DNA from: Flavobacteriales bacterium
GTDB lineage: Bacteria; Bacteroidota; Bacteroidia; CAIKAF01
Reading direction: 5' to 3'
Assembly (NCBI GenBank): GCA_025451235.1
Contig: JANWKT010000014.1
Span: 1 to 64,000, forward strand
DNA: 64,000 nucleotides
In this document: positions 10,373 to 19,443 of the stretch, in pieces
Position numbering within the stretch: position 1 is the first letter of the stretch
How the letters are laid out: every line of letters starts with the position of its first letter
Program-made: the position numbers and the translations under genes
Notes under the pieces: model-generated
The model's input: the letters and a program-made list of their open reading frames with translations, nothing else
The model's database searches: none
What the model was told of the DNA's origin: nothing

Positions 10373-10603
10373 CTATTCGCATGCTTCTTCGCAAGATTCC
10401 ATCTGATCAAAAGGATAATCTCCACAACCGCCCCAGGTAAATGGCTCACATTGCCCAGTTTGCTGGTTATAATAATATTTGGGAATCGCAGCCATGCACA
10501 TTCCTGGTTCGGGAGGCATAGTACATTTAGTATCTTTTGCGCTACATTGAACAAAAATCATGAGGGCTAAAGATCCCAAACAATAAAAAATACTTGTCTT
10601 CAT
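10373..10603 (-). CDS. Small lipoprotein with a Kunitz/BPTI-type domain
   Basis: Starting at the ATG at 10603 (MKTSIFYCLGS), the protein has 76 residues with a lipoprotein signal peptide whose lipobox ends in VQC. The rest is a Kunitz domain with six cysteines spaced C-x8-C-x15-C-x7-C-x10-C-x3-C. The canonical BPTI spacing is C-x8-C-x15-C-x7-C-x12-C-x3-C, so only the fourth interval is two residues short. The YYYN and F.(W)GGC signatures are present. The P1 residue after the second Cys is Met, which would favour chymotrypsin- or elastase-like targets. A surface protease inhibitor is inferred. It lies 56 bp downstream of another lipoprotein gene on the same strand and converges on mrp. Confidence 0.85.
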   Translation of the reverse strand: MKTSIFYCLGSLALMIFVQCSAKDTKCTMPPEPGMCMAAIPKYYYNQQTGQCEPFTWGGCGDYPFDQMESCEEACE

Positions 10604-10659
10604 AAAATATATCTTTTTACAAAGACAAATATTTCTGTGGAAGTGCTGCACTCCTGTTT

Positions 10660-11529
10660 TTATTTTGTGGTGATCGTAATCTTATTCTTCAATTTCATAG
10701 GCATTTTCATTCCCATGTCATTCATTTCCATATCAATGTCCTGATCCAACACAATTTCCGTATTCATCCCGGTAGCAACCTCGATTTTGGATGTCCCTTT
10801 TTGGGTTCCAGAGATTCTCCCTTCACTTCCAGGTTTTATTTCAAGGGTTCCATCCATGCTTACCTCAGCTATTCCATCAATAACTGAAACCAATGTATAT
10901 TTGGTTTTAATAATGGCAAGAGTCCCATTCATGTTTTGTTCCACTTCCGAATCCCAGGTATCACCTACTTTTATTTTTTTGTCAGGGAAAACGGCATAAT
11001 TCATATTATCCATTCCGCTTCCTTTTTCGTTGTTCAACCCATTGCTCATCGTAGTTTTAATGATCTTGCCGAACTTATCCATTTCCATCTCGGTATATTG
11101 GCCGATCATTTTTTTCATAGACTTGGCCATTTCCTGGGCCTGGAATCCGGTAGCCTTATCCGTTTTCGAATCATATTCATAACTCATTCCTGAATCCTTC
11201 CCGCCCATAGTAGTAGATCCAGTTACTTTAACTGATTTATAGGTAGATCTTACTAAATAGTTTCCACTGGGTAAAACGTCTTTTACTTCATAATCCATTC
11301 CCATTTCCATATTGGTAGCAGTGGTAACTGACTGGCCCATCATGTTCATATCAACATTACTGGCCATCACCATTTGCATATCATACATTTTGCCCTTGGT
11401 TAAGTTGAGTTTCAACTCAATTTCATCCGAAGTGCCTGTTGGTCCATCGGTAAGGCCCGTTTTTTTATTTCCACAGGAAGTGGCTACAAGAGCTACACTT
11501 AAGAAGGCAATAAATAGTTTTGATCTCAT
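10660..11529 (-). CDS. Lipoprotein of unknown function (DUF6263-like)
   Basis: A 289-residue protein with a clear lipoprotein signal peptide (lipobox VATSC followed by GNKK). The mature part is rich in Met and Thr and predicted to be beta-rich, with LKLNLTKGKMYDMQM near its start, resembling the DUF6263 family of Bacteroidota lipoproteins; the family name is from memory and unverified. It probably faces the periplasm or the surface. The Kunitz gene follows on the same strand. No enzymatic motif is visible. Confidence 0.7.
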   Translation of the reverse strand: MRSKLFIAFLSVALVATSCGNKKTGLTDGPTGTSDEIELKLNLTKGKMYDMQMVMASNVDMNMMGQSVTTATNMEMGMDYEVKDVLPSGNYLVRSTYKSVKVTGSTTMGGKDSGMSYEYDSKTDKATGFQAQEMAKSMKKMIGQYTEMEMDKFGKIIKTTMSNGLNNEKGSGMDNMNYAVFPDKKIKVGDTWDSEVEQNMNGTLAIIKTKYTLVSVIDGIAEVSMDGTLEIKPGSEGRISGTQKGTSKIEVATGMNTEIVLDQDIDMEMNDMGMKMPMKLKNKITITTK

Positions 11530-11648
11530 ATAGTGGTTTTTATTGGTGTAACAAGAATGTAACGGTTAAAATTAATTCTTTAATCTGATTTTGCAAACGA
11601 CAAAAGTTCAACTTAAGGTAATCTTAATCCCCCGATCCGAAGCATCTT

Positions 11649-12581
11649 CTATTTCTTCAAAAATTTCAAATTCCTTATCAAGCCCCTATACTTGGGTCTT
11701 TGCACTGCCGATAACTTGAACACCTCGTTAAAAACCTCCTCCGTTATTTCGTTCCATTCTTTGGCATTCTTTTTCATTAAATCAGGATGTGGATCAAATG
11801 CCGGTGTTCTATGTGGGGTACTGAACCGGTTCCACGGACAAACATCCTGGCATATATCGCATCCAAAAGCCCAGTTCTCCATTTTCTGTTTAAATGTATC
11901 CGGAATTTTCAATGTAGCTTTTAGTTCAATAGTGGCGTAGGAAATGCACTTGCTTCCATCCACCATATAGGCATTTGTGATGGCATCCGTAGGGCATGCA
12001 TCAATGCATTTAGTGCAGGTACCGCAATAATCTTTTACAGGAGCATCCTGGTCCAGTTCAAGATCAGAAATAATTTCTCCGATAAAAAAGAAAGAACCCA
12101 TATTTTTATTGATCAGGTTGGTATGTTTGCCCATCCACCCTAATCCACTTTTTTCGGCCCATACTTTATCCATAATAGGTGCACTATCGGTAAATACCCT
12201 TGCTTGGAAATGTCCGATCTCTTTTTGCATTTTCGTTACCATTTCCGTGAGTTTGTCCTTGATCACGAAATGATAATCTTTTCCATATGCATATTTACTG
12301 ATCTTCGGAGCATTCACATCTTCCTGTTTTTTTTCAGGATAATAATTGAGCAAAACAGAGATAACTGACTTTGAGCCTTCCACTAATTTTCTTGGGTCTA
12401 ATCTCATATCGAAATAATTCTCCATATAACGCATTTCACCCTGCTTGCCTTGGCGTAACCAGTTTTCAAGACGCGGAGCCTGCTCTTCCAGAAAATCAGC
12501 TTTGCTGATCCCACAGAAATCGAAACCTACTTCTTTAGCGGTTTTTTTAATGAAAGAGGAATATTCGGACTTCTGTACCAA
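11649..12581 (-). CDS. queG: Epoxyqueuosine reductase QueG
   Basis: The 310-residue protein matches QueG, the cobalamin- and Fe-S-dependent enzyme that reduces epoxyqueuosine to queuosine in the tRNA anticodon wobble position, the last step of queuosine synthesis. Two ferredoxin-like cysteine motifs are present: [12 protein letters not shown] and [11 protein letters not shown]. The N-terminal [15 protein letters not shown] and the [12 protein letters not shown] region are typical. The only fitting initiator is TTG at 12581, since no in-frame ATG lies between it and an upstream stop. It sits 28 bp downstream of ruvB on the same strand, so the two probably form an operon. queA, an earlier step of the pathway, is at the far end of this window. 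Confidence 0.95.
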   Translation of the reverse strand: MVQKSEYSSFIKKTAKEVGFDFCGISKADFLEEQAPRLENWLRQGKQGEMRYMENYFDMRLDPRKLVEGSKSVISVLLNYYPEKKQEDVNAPKISKYAYGKDYHFVIKDKLTEMVTKMQKEIGHFQARVFTDSAPIMDKVWAEKSGLGWMGKHTNLINKNMGSFFFIGEIISDLELDQDAPVKDYCGTCTKCIDACPTDAITNAYMVDGSKCISYATIELKATLKIPDTFKQKMENWAFGCDICQDVCPWNRFSTPHRTPAFDPHPDLMKKNAKEWNEITEEVFNEVFKLSAVQRPKYRGLIRNLKFLKK

Positions 12582-12609
12582 TTCGTACTTCGATGGGGTT
12601 ATGCACTAT

Positions 12610-13644
12610 TTAAAATTCAAGGTCCAAATAATTCTGATCGGCCGAACTTCTCTTTTTACCGAGATGGCTATATGCTTTATCCATCACCACTCTTCCTCTG
12701 GGTGTTCGGGCCATGAAACCTTCCTGGATCAAAAAAGGTTCATATACTTCTTCAATGGTGCCTGCATCTTCACCCACAGCAGTTGCTATGGTGGTCAACC
12801 CAACCGGGCCACCTTTGAATTTTTCTATCACCGTGGTCAGGATCTTGTTGTCCATTTCATCCAACCCGAATTTATCTACGTTCAGAGCAGTCAATGCAAT
12901 TTGTGTGATCTCTAAATTAATAACGCCTGTTCCTTTAATTTGTGCAAAATCCCTCACCCTGCGAAGCAGTGCATTGGCGATACGAGGTGTTCCCCTGCTT
13001 CGTCTGGCAATTTCGTGCGATGCATCTGCTTCGATCTCGGTTTTTAAAATGGCTGACGACCGTTTTACAATAGAGGTCAATACTTCCGCATCATAATATT
13101 CGAGCCGGGAGTTAATGCCAAACCTGGCCCTAAGCGGTGCGGTAAGCAATCCACTTCGGGTGGTAGCCCCGATTAAAGTAAACGGATTCAAATTGATCTG
13201 CACGCTTCGGGCACTGGGACCTGAATCGATCATGATGTCAATTTTATAATCCTCCATGGCTGAGTATAAATATTCTTCCACCACTGGGCTTAATCGGTGG
13301 ATCTCATCAATAAATAAAATATCATGCGTATCCAGGTTGGTCAGCAATCCTGCCAGGTCACCCGGCTTTTCCAATACAGGTCCACTGGTGATTTTTATCC
13401 CCACTTCCATGTCATTGGCAATAATATAAGCCAGCGTAGTTTTTCCTAATCCGGGAGGACCGTGCAACAATACATGGTCCAATGCTTCACCCCGGAGTTT
13501 TGCAGCCTCAACAAATATTTTTAGATTTTCTACTACCTTAAACTGACCCGTAAAGTCTTTAAAGCCCGAAGGTCTTAATACCTTTTCGATCTCCTTTTCG
13601 GTAGAAGAAAGATGTTCTGCTGATGGATCGAGGTTTTCGTTCAT
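12610..13644 (-). CDS. ruvB: Holliday junction branch migration ATPase RuvB
   Basis: A 344-residue AAA+ ATPase with Walker [10 protein letters not shown], Walker [10 protein letters not shown], the sensor motif [10 protein letters not shown] and a C-terminal winged helix ([11 protein letters not shown]). RuvB drives branch migration of Holliday junctions together with RuvA. Length and all motifs are normal. It is the first gene of a probable ruvB-queG operon; the upstream intergenic region is filled by a large repeat-type element (13667-13899) rather than a plain promoter. Confidence 0.97.
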   Translation of the reverse strand: MNENLDPSAEHLSSTEKEIEKVLRPSGFKDFTGQFKVVENLKIFVEAAKLRGEALDHVLLHGPPGLGKTTLAYIIANDMEVGIKITSGPVLEKPGDLAGLLTNLDTHDILFIDEIHRLSPVVEEYLYSAMEDYKIDIMIDSGPSARSVQINLNPFTLIGATTRSGLLTAPLRARFGINSRLEYYDAEVLTSIVKRSSAILKTEIEADASHEIARRSRGTPRIANALLRRVRDFAQIKGTGVINLEITQIALTALNVDKFGLDEMDNKILTTVIEKFKGGPVGLTTIATAVGEDAGTIEEVYEPFLIQEGFMARTPRGRVVMDKAYSHLGKKRSSADQNYLDLEF

Positions 13645-13666
13645 TGTTTGGCAATTTACTTCTTTT

Positions 13667-13899
13667 GCGGCCTGTACCGCGCTGTACGCTATATCTTTTG
13701 GTTTTTGTCATTTCGACTGGAGCGTAGCGAAATGGAGAAATCTCATTTATCATAAGCCATGAGATTTCTCCACTCCGTTTCGGCGAAAAGCCTCACTTCG
13801 GTCGAAATGACAATTGGAAAGAACAAAAACCAAAAGGATGCAGCTTCCATCGCTGGCCGAACAGGTGTTCCTATTCCTGCTGCAGTGGAACTTCCCCTT
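13667..13899 (-). repeat. Recurrent structured intergenic element, copy A
   Basis: Read on the minus strand, this region contains GATGGAAGCTGCATCCTTTT, a long variable hairpin, and then AAAAGATATAGCGTACAGCG. The hairpin is built from an outer inverted repeat (13695-13708 with 13823-13836, CTTTTGGTTTTTGT against its complement) and a large inner inverted repeat (13707-13811) that begins GTCATTTCGA and ends TCGAAATGAC. The flanks match those at 20425-20575 and 52632-52810 although the hairpins are unrelated. It fills the 343-bp gap between ruvB and the ABC transporter genes; no coding sequence is seen here. Confidence 0.65.
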
Positions 13900-13987
13900 A
13901 CAAATATAGATTAATTCATTTAAATTATTTTAAGCTTAATATATGAGATATTCACTACCTTCGTTTATATATTACTTAGCCTAGCGG

Positions 13988-14905
13988 ATGTCTCCATTTA
14001 TCATAGAAGCAGACCATATTACCAAGAAATACGCCAGTCATGTTGCATTGGAAGATGTAAACTTTCAGATACCTGTTGGCAAAATATATGGCATGCTGGG
14101 GCCGAATGGGGCGGGCAAAACCACCATGATCCGTATCATCAACCAGATCATCGCTCCTGATGAAGGGGACCTTAAATTTTTCGGAGAAAAATTATTGCCC
14201 AAGCATATTGAAAGCATCGGTTATCTTCCTGAAGAAAGAGGACTCTATAAAAAAATGAAGGTAGGTGAGCAATCCTTATACCTGGCCCAGTTAAAAGGGC
14301 TCAAGAAATCAGATGCCAAGGAAAAGTTGAAGTTCTGGTTCGATAAGTTTGAGATGATGGGTTGGTGGAACAAAAAGGTAGAAGAGTTGTCAAAAGGAAT
14401 GCAGCAAAAAGTACAGTTTGTTACCACCATTTTGCATGAACCTAAGTTGTTGATCCTCGACGAACCTTTTACAGGATTCGATCCCATCAACTCAGCTTTG
14501 GTGAAGGATGAAATTTTGGCACTCAAAGAAAAAGGCACCAGCATCATCATTTCTACCCACCGGATGGAATCGGTAGAGGAATTATGCGATCATATAGCTT
14601 TGATCAATCGATCAAAGGTAGTCTTAAGTGGTTCGGTAAAAGATATTCGGCGCCAATATAAAACAGACCTGTACGAAATCAAGGTGCTTCATTCAAAACA
14701 ATCTCTTGCGACTGTTTTAACGGAAGCCTATCGGGTGGTTTCTACAGAGGTGGATGATGAAGAAACCATTTACAGGGTGAAGATCAATGGAGGTTCTGCG
14801 AATGAATTGATCCAGTTTGCCAGTAAAACAGGTGAGGTGCATAATTTTAAAGAAGTGGTCCCATCGATGAATGATATTTTTATTCAAACGGTACAAAATA
14901 ATTAA
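13988..14905 (+). CDS. ABC transporter ATP-binding protein (NatA-like)
   Basis: A 305-residue ABC ATPase with Walker A GPNGAGKTT, signature LSKGMQQK (a variant of LSGGQ), Walker B LLILDEPFTGFDP, and a C-terminal extension of about 80 residues as in NatA-type subunits. The permease gene begins 8 bp after its stop codon, so the pair forms an ABC-2 exporter. The NatAB family exports sodium in Bacillus; the substrate here is not evident. Confidence 0.92.
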   Translation: MSPFIIEADHITKKYASHVALEDVNFQIPVGKIYGMLGPNGAGKTTMIRIINQIIAPDEGDLKFFGEKLLPKHIESIGYLPEERGLYKKMKVGEQSLYLAQLKGLKKSDAKEKLKFWFDKFEMMGWWNKKVEELSKGMQQKVQFVTTILHEPKLLILDEPFTGFDPINSALVKDEILALKEKGTSIIISTHRMESVEELCDHIALINRSKVVLSGSVKDIRRQYKTDLYEIKVLHSKQSLATVLTEAYRVVSTEVDDEETIYRVKINGGSANELIQFASKTGEVHNFKEVVPSMNDIFIQTVQNN

Positions 14906-14913
14906 CGGCAAGC

Positions 14914-16260
14914 ATGGGAAAGATTGGGTTAATTATAAAAAGAGAATATTTAACAAGGGTACGCAACCGTACTTTTATTATCATGACCATTTTAGGCCCC
15001 TTGCTCATTATTGGTTTTTATGCAGCCTTGATCTTTGCTTATATTTCTCAGCAGGATAAACCACATACTGTTTGTGTAGTTACAGATGGGGAGGTGGATC
15101 TTACTACCGAGTTTAAAAAATACAATATCAAACGTCCTAATTCGAATCTAAAATTCGTATTCCCTTATAATAATTATTTTGATGCCAAGGATCATCTGGC
15201 AGATGGAGAATACGAATCATTTCTTTACCTGCCGTATAATAGCTTAACCCATCCAAGTGGGATCAAACTGGTGTATGAAGAGCGTCCAAGCACAACCGTT
15301 AAGTTGATCATTGATGCCTTGGTAAATAAAATGATGGAAGATTTCCAATTGGAAAGCATGGGCATTAACGAAGCCCTCAAAGACAGCATCAAGGATATCC
15401 ATAAATCCTATTCGGTAAAATCGATGCATGTAAGAGATGTGGATACAAACAAAGCAAAAGATGCGGAAGGACTTCGGTTGGCCCGACAAGGCCTTTCTTA
15501 TATGTTCGGCATCATGATCTATATGTTCATCTTATTATACGGCGTTCAGGTTTTTAGAGGAGTGATGGAAGAAAAAACAAACCGTATTGTAGAGGTGGTG
15601 ATCTCTTCAGTGAAACCCTTTCAATTAATGCTAGGGAAGATTATTGGTATTGCATTGGTGGGGCTAACGCAATTTGTTATTCTCATCACCTTTACCACAG
15701 CTGTGATCTCTATTTTAACGATCGCTTTTGCACCTACTATGATGCAGCAGATCCAAAGTGGGAACATGGATGCCCAGCTAAGTATGGGAGGAGTAGAAAT
15801 GGGAGGGATCTTGAGCAACCTCAGCCAAATCAATATACCCTTCATGGTCTTTATTTTTCTTTTCTATTTTATTTTTGGTTATCTTTTATATGCCTCTTTA
15901 TTTGCGGCCGTGGGTTCTGCTGTGGATAGCGAAGCCGATTCACAACAATTCATGTTACCCATCACCATGCCTTTGATCTTCTCCTTTGCCATGAGCTTTT
16001 ACGTGGCAAATGATCCCAATGGGCCTTTGGCTACCATTTTATCCTTTATACCTTTTACGGCTCCCATCATTATGCCGGTAAGGATCTCTGTTTGGGACCA
16101 GGCCATTTTATGGCAATTGGTCTTGTCGATGGTTATCCAGATGATCTCAGTTTGGGTAGTTGTAAAAATGGCTGCCAAAATTTACCGCACTGGTATTCTC
16201 ATGTATGGTAAAAAGCCAAGCTATAAAGAGCTGTTTAAATGGCTTCGCTATAAGAATTAG
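14914..16260 (+). CDS. ABC-2 type transporter permease (NatB-like)
   Basis: The 448-residue membrane protein has one N-terminal transmembrane segment (about residues 22-44), a large extracytoplasmic domain (about 45-200), and five or six further membrane helices to the C-terminus. The VMEEKTNRIVEVVISSVKP motif just after the second helix is characteristic of NatB/YhaP-type permeases. It is coupled to the ATPase gene upstream. The substrate is unknown. Confidence 0.92.
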   Translation: MGKIGLIIKREYLTRVRNRTFIIMTILGPLLIIGFYAALIFAYISQQDKPHTVCVVTDGEVDLTTEFKKYNIKRPNSNLKFVFPYNNYFDAKDHLADGEYESFLYLPYNSLTHPSGIKLVYEERPSTTVKLIIDALVNKMMEDFQLESMGINEALKDSIKDIHKSYSVKSMHVRDVDTNKAKDAEGLRLARQGLSYMFGIMIYMFILLYGVQVFRGVMEEKTNRIVEVVISSVKPFQLMLGKIIGIALVGLTQFVILITFTTAVISILTIAFAPTMMQQIQSGNMDAQLSMGGVEMGGILSNLSQINIPFMVFIFLFYFIFGYLLYASLFAAVGSAVDSEADSQQFMLPITMPLIFSFAMSFYVANDPNGPLATILSFIPFTAPIIMPVRISVWDQAILWQLVLSMVIQMISVWVVVKMAAKIYRTGILMYGKKPSYKELFKWLRYKN

Positions 16261-16461
16261 ATGTCTGTTTCGTTCTTAAGTCACCATGATGGGGATTGAG
16301 AACTCTTTTATTTACTTCAACTCCTTTAAAGGCGGCTGATACAAGCAGAATAATATGCTTTAAATCAATAACTTATATAATATACCTTAAAAAATATGCA
16401 ACCAACAGTGCAATCGAAGTCATATAAGTATACAACAGGATTTAATTTCTTATAGCAGTTG

Positions 16462-17049
16462 ATGGTGAATACTACAAAAGATACTGATATCGAAGAAATC
16501 ATTCAAGGATGCAGAAACCATGACAATGGGATGCAAACTAAATTGTATTATTTATACTATCCTGTTATTTATAACACCGTTGCCAGATATATAACGGATG
16601 ATGGTGAAAAAGAAGATGTACTTCAGGAAACGTTCATAAAAGTTTTTAATCGTATCAGCCAACTAAAGGATACTCAGTTGCTGGTCCCATGGATGAGTAG
16701 AATTGCGGTTAACTTATGCATGGACAAAATAAAAAAAATCAAAAAACTTCATTTGTCTTTTGATTTATATCTCACCAATAGGTCAGATGGATTTGAAATG
16801 GAGGAAGAAGATTTGGAAGAGGATGATGTAGCAGCCATAACGATGGAGGATGTAAATGAAATATTAAATCAATTACCCAACGGCTTTAGAACCGTTTTTA
16901 TGTTATATGCCATTGAAAATTATAGTCATAAAGAAATTGCTCAATGTATTGGAACTTCCGAATCTAACTCTAAGACCCAATATATGAGGGCTAAAATTGC
17001 CATTAAAAACCTGGTTAAACAAAAGTTGGAATGCAAAAGAATGAAATAA
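16462..17049 (+). CDS. ECF-type RNA polymerase sigma factor
   Basis: The ATG at 16462 is preferred over the in-frame TTG just before it. The 195-residue protein has a region 2 (LYYLYYPVIYNTVARYI followed by EDVLQETFIKVFNRI) and a region 4 HTH (IENYSHKEIAQCIGTSESNSKTQYMRAK). An acidic linker between them (EMEEEDLEEDD) is unusual. Alternative sigma factors of this type redirect transcription in response to envelope signals. The next gene overlaps its 3' end by 19 bp and encodes a one-TM protein that could be its regulator. Confidence 0.92.
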   Translation: MVNTTKDTDIEEIIQGCRNHDNGMQTKLYYLYYPVIYNTVARYITDDGEKEDVLQETFIKVFNRISQLKDTQLLVPWMSRIAVNLCMDKIKKIKKLHLSFDLYLTNRSDGFEMEEEDLEEDDVAAITMEDVNEILNQLPNGFRTVFMLYAIENYSHKEIAQCIGTSESNSKTQYMRAKIAIKNLVKQKLECKRMK

Positions 17050-17591
17050 TCATCAAACAATTTGTTAAGACGATCAAGGAATCACCTCTTGATGTGAAGG
17101 GAGATCCCGCATTATTAGGCAAAGTCTTTGAATCACTTGATAAAAAGAAAAAAAGAAGAAAATTTCTCCAAATTTTCCTGTTGATCGCCTTTGTTTTTAT
17201 GGGTTTGAGTTTTGCTACCTGGGGGATTTATTACAGGAATGAAGGGTGGAAGGGAACTGATGGAATGATTGGGTTGGTCAAACACCCGGTGCTGGATGTG
17301 CAAAACAGTTTAGCTGCATCGAAGGATATAAAGGAAAAACACCCAGTTCCGTTAACTAAACAAGGCCACGAAACGGTAAATAAAAAACGGAACGATCATT
17401 TTACGAATGTAGTGAGTTATAAATTCAGGGATCACCAGATAGATATTGTAGAGAAAGGGACGGAGGAGTTTATTCAGATCAATATTTTTGGTATGGATGG
17501 AGGAGAAAAAGATTTTTTTAAGATCATAGAAGATTTGAAAAGATCATATACAAATAATGAAGTATACGTGGATTCGGTGAGGCATGAATAA
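17031..17591 (+). CDS. Single-pass membrane protein, possible anti-sigma partner
   Basis: A 186-residue protein with a soluble basic N-terminus (about 44 residues ending in KKKKRRKF), one transmembrane helix (about 45-65), and an extracytoplasmic C-terminal domain of about 120 residues. The topology and the 19-bp overlap with the sigma gene are those of an anti-sigma factor, but the zinc-binding HxxxCxxC motif is absent and no sequence family was recognised. The role is therefore inferred from context only. Confidence 0.75.
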   Translation: MQKNEIIIKQFVKTIKESPLDVKGDPALLGKVFESLDKKKKRRKFLQIFLLIAFVFMGLSFATWGIYYRNEGWKGTDGMIGLVKHPVLDVQNSLAASKDIKEKHPVPLTKQGHETVNKKRNDHFTNVVSYKFRDHQIDIVEKGTEEFIQINIFGMDGGEKDFFKIIEDLKRSYTNNEVYVDSVRHE

Positions 17592-17606
17592 TTTAAAATA
17601 AAAACC

Positions 17607-18572
17607 ATGAATAAAAAACTATACATTCTATTCCTCACAGTGCTTGTATCATTGTCATGTTTACAAGTACATGCTCAGGATCCTCCATTTACGCAGTTTT
17701 ATGCGAATCCTCTGTATTTAAATCCTGCGCTGGCCGGTTCTAAGAGATGTCCACGTATAGCGCTCAATACCCGTTTACAATGGACGTTGATTTCCGGGAA
17801 TTACCGAACGTATGCCGCTTCTTTTGATATGCATGTAAATGCGTTGCAGGGTGGTATTGGTGTTCGTTTTATGCGTGATGAGGCAGGACATAATACCATT
17901 ACAAGCCATAACCTTGCCTTCATGTATTCATACCATATAAAACTTTCCAATAAATTATCGATGAGATTGGGGGCTGAGGTGGGCTTTATGCATCGATTTT
18001 TAAATACACGTGATCTTTCGTTTGGCGACCAGATTGATGACCGTTATGGATTTATTTATTTGACGAAGGAATCGTTTGACAATGCGGATAAAATGATGTT
18101 TGATGCTGGTGCCGGAGCGGTGATATACAGCGATGTATTCTATGGAGGGGTTGCTTTTCATCATATTACCGAACCCAATGAGGGATTTTTGGGAAATTCT
18201 AAGTTACCTTTTAAGTTTACGGCACATGCAGGAGCCATGATACCGATTGGCCGTCGTCGTAAATATGCCGGAGAAGCTTTTATTTCACCCAATATCCTGT
18301 TCCAGTCACAACAATCCTTTTATCAGTTAAATATTGGTTTTTATGCAGGTAAGGGACCCTTTGTTGGAGGGTTGTGGTATAGAAGTAATGACTCTTTTAT
18401 TGCCTTGATAGGTTTTCAAAAAGGGATCTTTAAAATTGGTTATTCATATGATATTACCATTTCAAAATTAACCAATGCAACGGCAGGTTCCCATGAAATT
18501 TCTTTAGGCTTCCAGTTTGGCTGCAAAGAACCCCGTATAAAATTCAGGACCTTTGTTTGTCCGGCGTTTTAA
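17607..18572 (+). CDS. PorP/SprF-family type IX secretion membrane protein
   Basis: The 321-residue protein has a signal peptide ending in VHAQ and then the family signature QDPPFTQFYANPLYLNPALAG. The rest is a predicted outer-membrane beta-barrel ending in GFQFGCKEPR. PorP/SprF proteins belong to the T9SS and often serve individual large cargo adhesins. It starts 15 bp after the membrane protein gene, so sigma factor, membrane protein and PorP-like protein look like one transcription unit. No large adhesin gene is adjacent. Confidence 0.93.
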   Translation: MNKKLYILFLTVLVSLSCLQVHAQDPPFTQFYANPLYLNPALAGSKRCPRIALNTRLQWTLISGNYRTYAASFDMHVNALQGGIGVRFMRDEAGHNTITSHNLAFMYSYHIKLSNKLSMRLGAEVGFMHRFLNTRDLSFGDQIDDRYGFIYLTKESFDNADKMMFDAGAGAVIYSDVFYGGVAFHHITEPNEGFLGNSKLPFKFTAHAGAMIPIGRRRKYAGEAFISPNILFQSQQSFYQLNIGFYAGKGPFVGGLWYRSNDSFIALIGFQKGIFKIGYSYDITISKLTNATAGSHEISLGFQFGCKEPRIKFRTFVCPAF

Positions 18573-18588
18573 GGGGCTTCGAAAAAAA

Positions 18589-19440
18589 TTAATTAAAAAC
18601 AAGCATCTCACTTCCATCGAAACTGGCGAATACCATGGTAGGGAAAGAATCCTGGTGGAAAATATTCCCGTTCTTATCGATGGCAATAGCCCCTGCAAAA
18701 CCTTCGAAAGGTTTTAGTTCATCAAAAGATCTTTTGAAAGATTGTTGGATGGTTTGTCCATCGGATACCCGTGTAACTATTTTGGTAGCTAAGGCAACTC
18801 TTACAATATCTTCACCCACTCCGGTGCAGGATACTCCGCAATTTTCATCACAGAAATTACCGGCGGTGGTTGCTGAATCAGAAATTCTGCCTGGGATCTC
18901 AAACCCTTTTCCTCCGGTAGAGGTGGCGGCAGCTAAATTTCCATGGACATCCAATGCAACACAACCTACTGTACCTAAGGCTTGAGATTTTTTCTTGGCT
19001 TCGTATTCTTTTATTCTCTGTGGAATGGTAGGATCATAATATTCAAATCCGTTTTCACGGGCAAACATCAATGCTCCTTCTCCCCCCAACACTGTATCAT
19101 CATAAGGCATGAGCTTTTCAGCAACGCGGATAGGATTTCTTACATTTTCGATATTGATCACACCGGAAAACTTTTTGGTGATCCCATCCATTAAAGATGC
19201 ACTCATCCTTATTCGCCCATCACTCTGGATTTGTGAACCGGTACCTGCATTAAATAAAGGATCGTTCTCCAATAATTCAACGGCATATACAACCGCCTCT
19301 AATGCCGTATGGTTTTGTAAAAACTGATAGGCATCTTTTACAATTTTTGACAATGCTTCCTGCTTGGCAATTTTTATTTCATTGCTTTGGGATGATTCAC
19401 TAAAAAAACCACCGTGAATAATGATTGCTGGTTGGGCCAT
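18589..19440 (-). CDS. iaaA: Isoaspartyl peptidase / plant-type L-asparaginase
   Basis: A 283-residue Ntn-hydrolase precursor. The autoprocessing site is GTVGCVALD, with Thr157 as the predicted nucleophile freed by cleavage after Gly156; STGG follows about 14 residues later as in the family. Substrate-binding residues lie in AGTGSQ and RIRMSASLMDG. It cleaves beta-aspartyl dipeptides. Its place directly downstream of cyanophycinase (3-bp gap, same strand) points to hydrolysis of beta-Asp-Arg dipeptides released from cyanophycin to free Asp and Arg. Confidence 0.93.
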   Translation of the reverse strand: MAQPAIIIHGGFFSESSQSNEIKIAKQEALSKIVKDAYQFLQNHTALEAVVYAVELLENDPLFNAGTGSQIQSDGRIRMSASLMDGITKKFSGVINIENVRNPIRVAEKLMPYDDTVLGGEGALMFARENGFEYYDPTIPQRIKEYEAKKKSQALGTVGCVALDVHGNLAAATSTGGKGFEIPGRISDSATTAGNFCDENCGVSCTGVGEDIVRVALATKIVTRVSDGQTIQQSFKRSFDELKPFEGFAGAIAIDKNGNIFHQDSFPTMVFASFDGSEMLVFN

Positions 19441-19443
19441 TGT

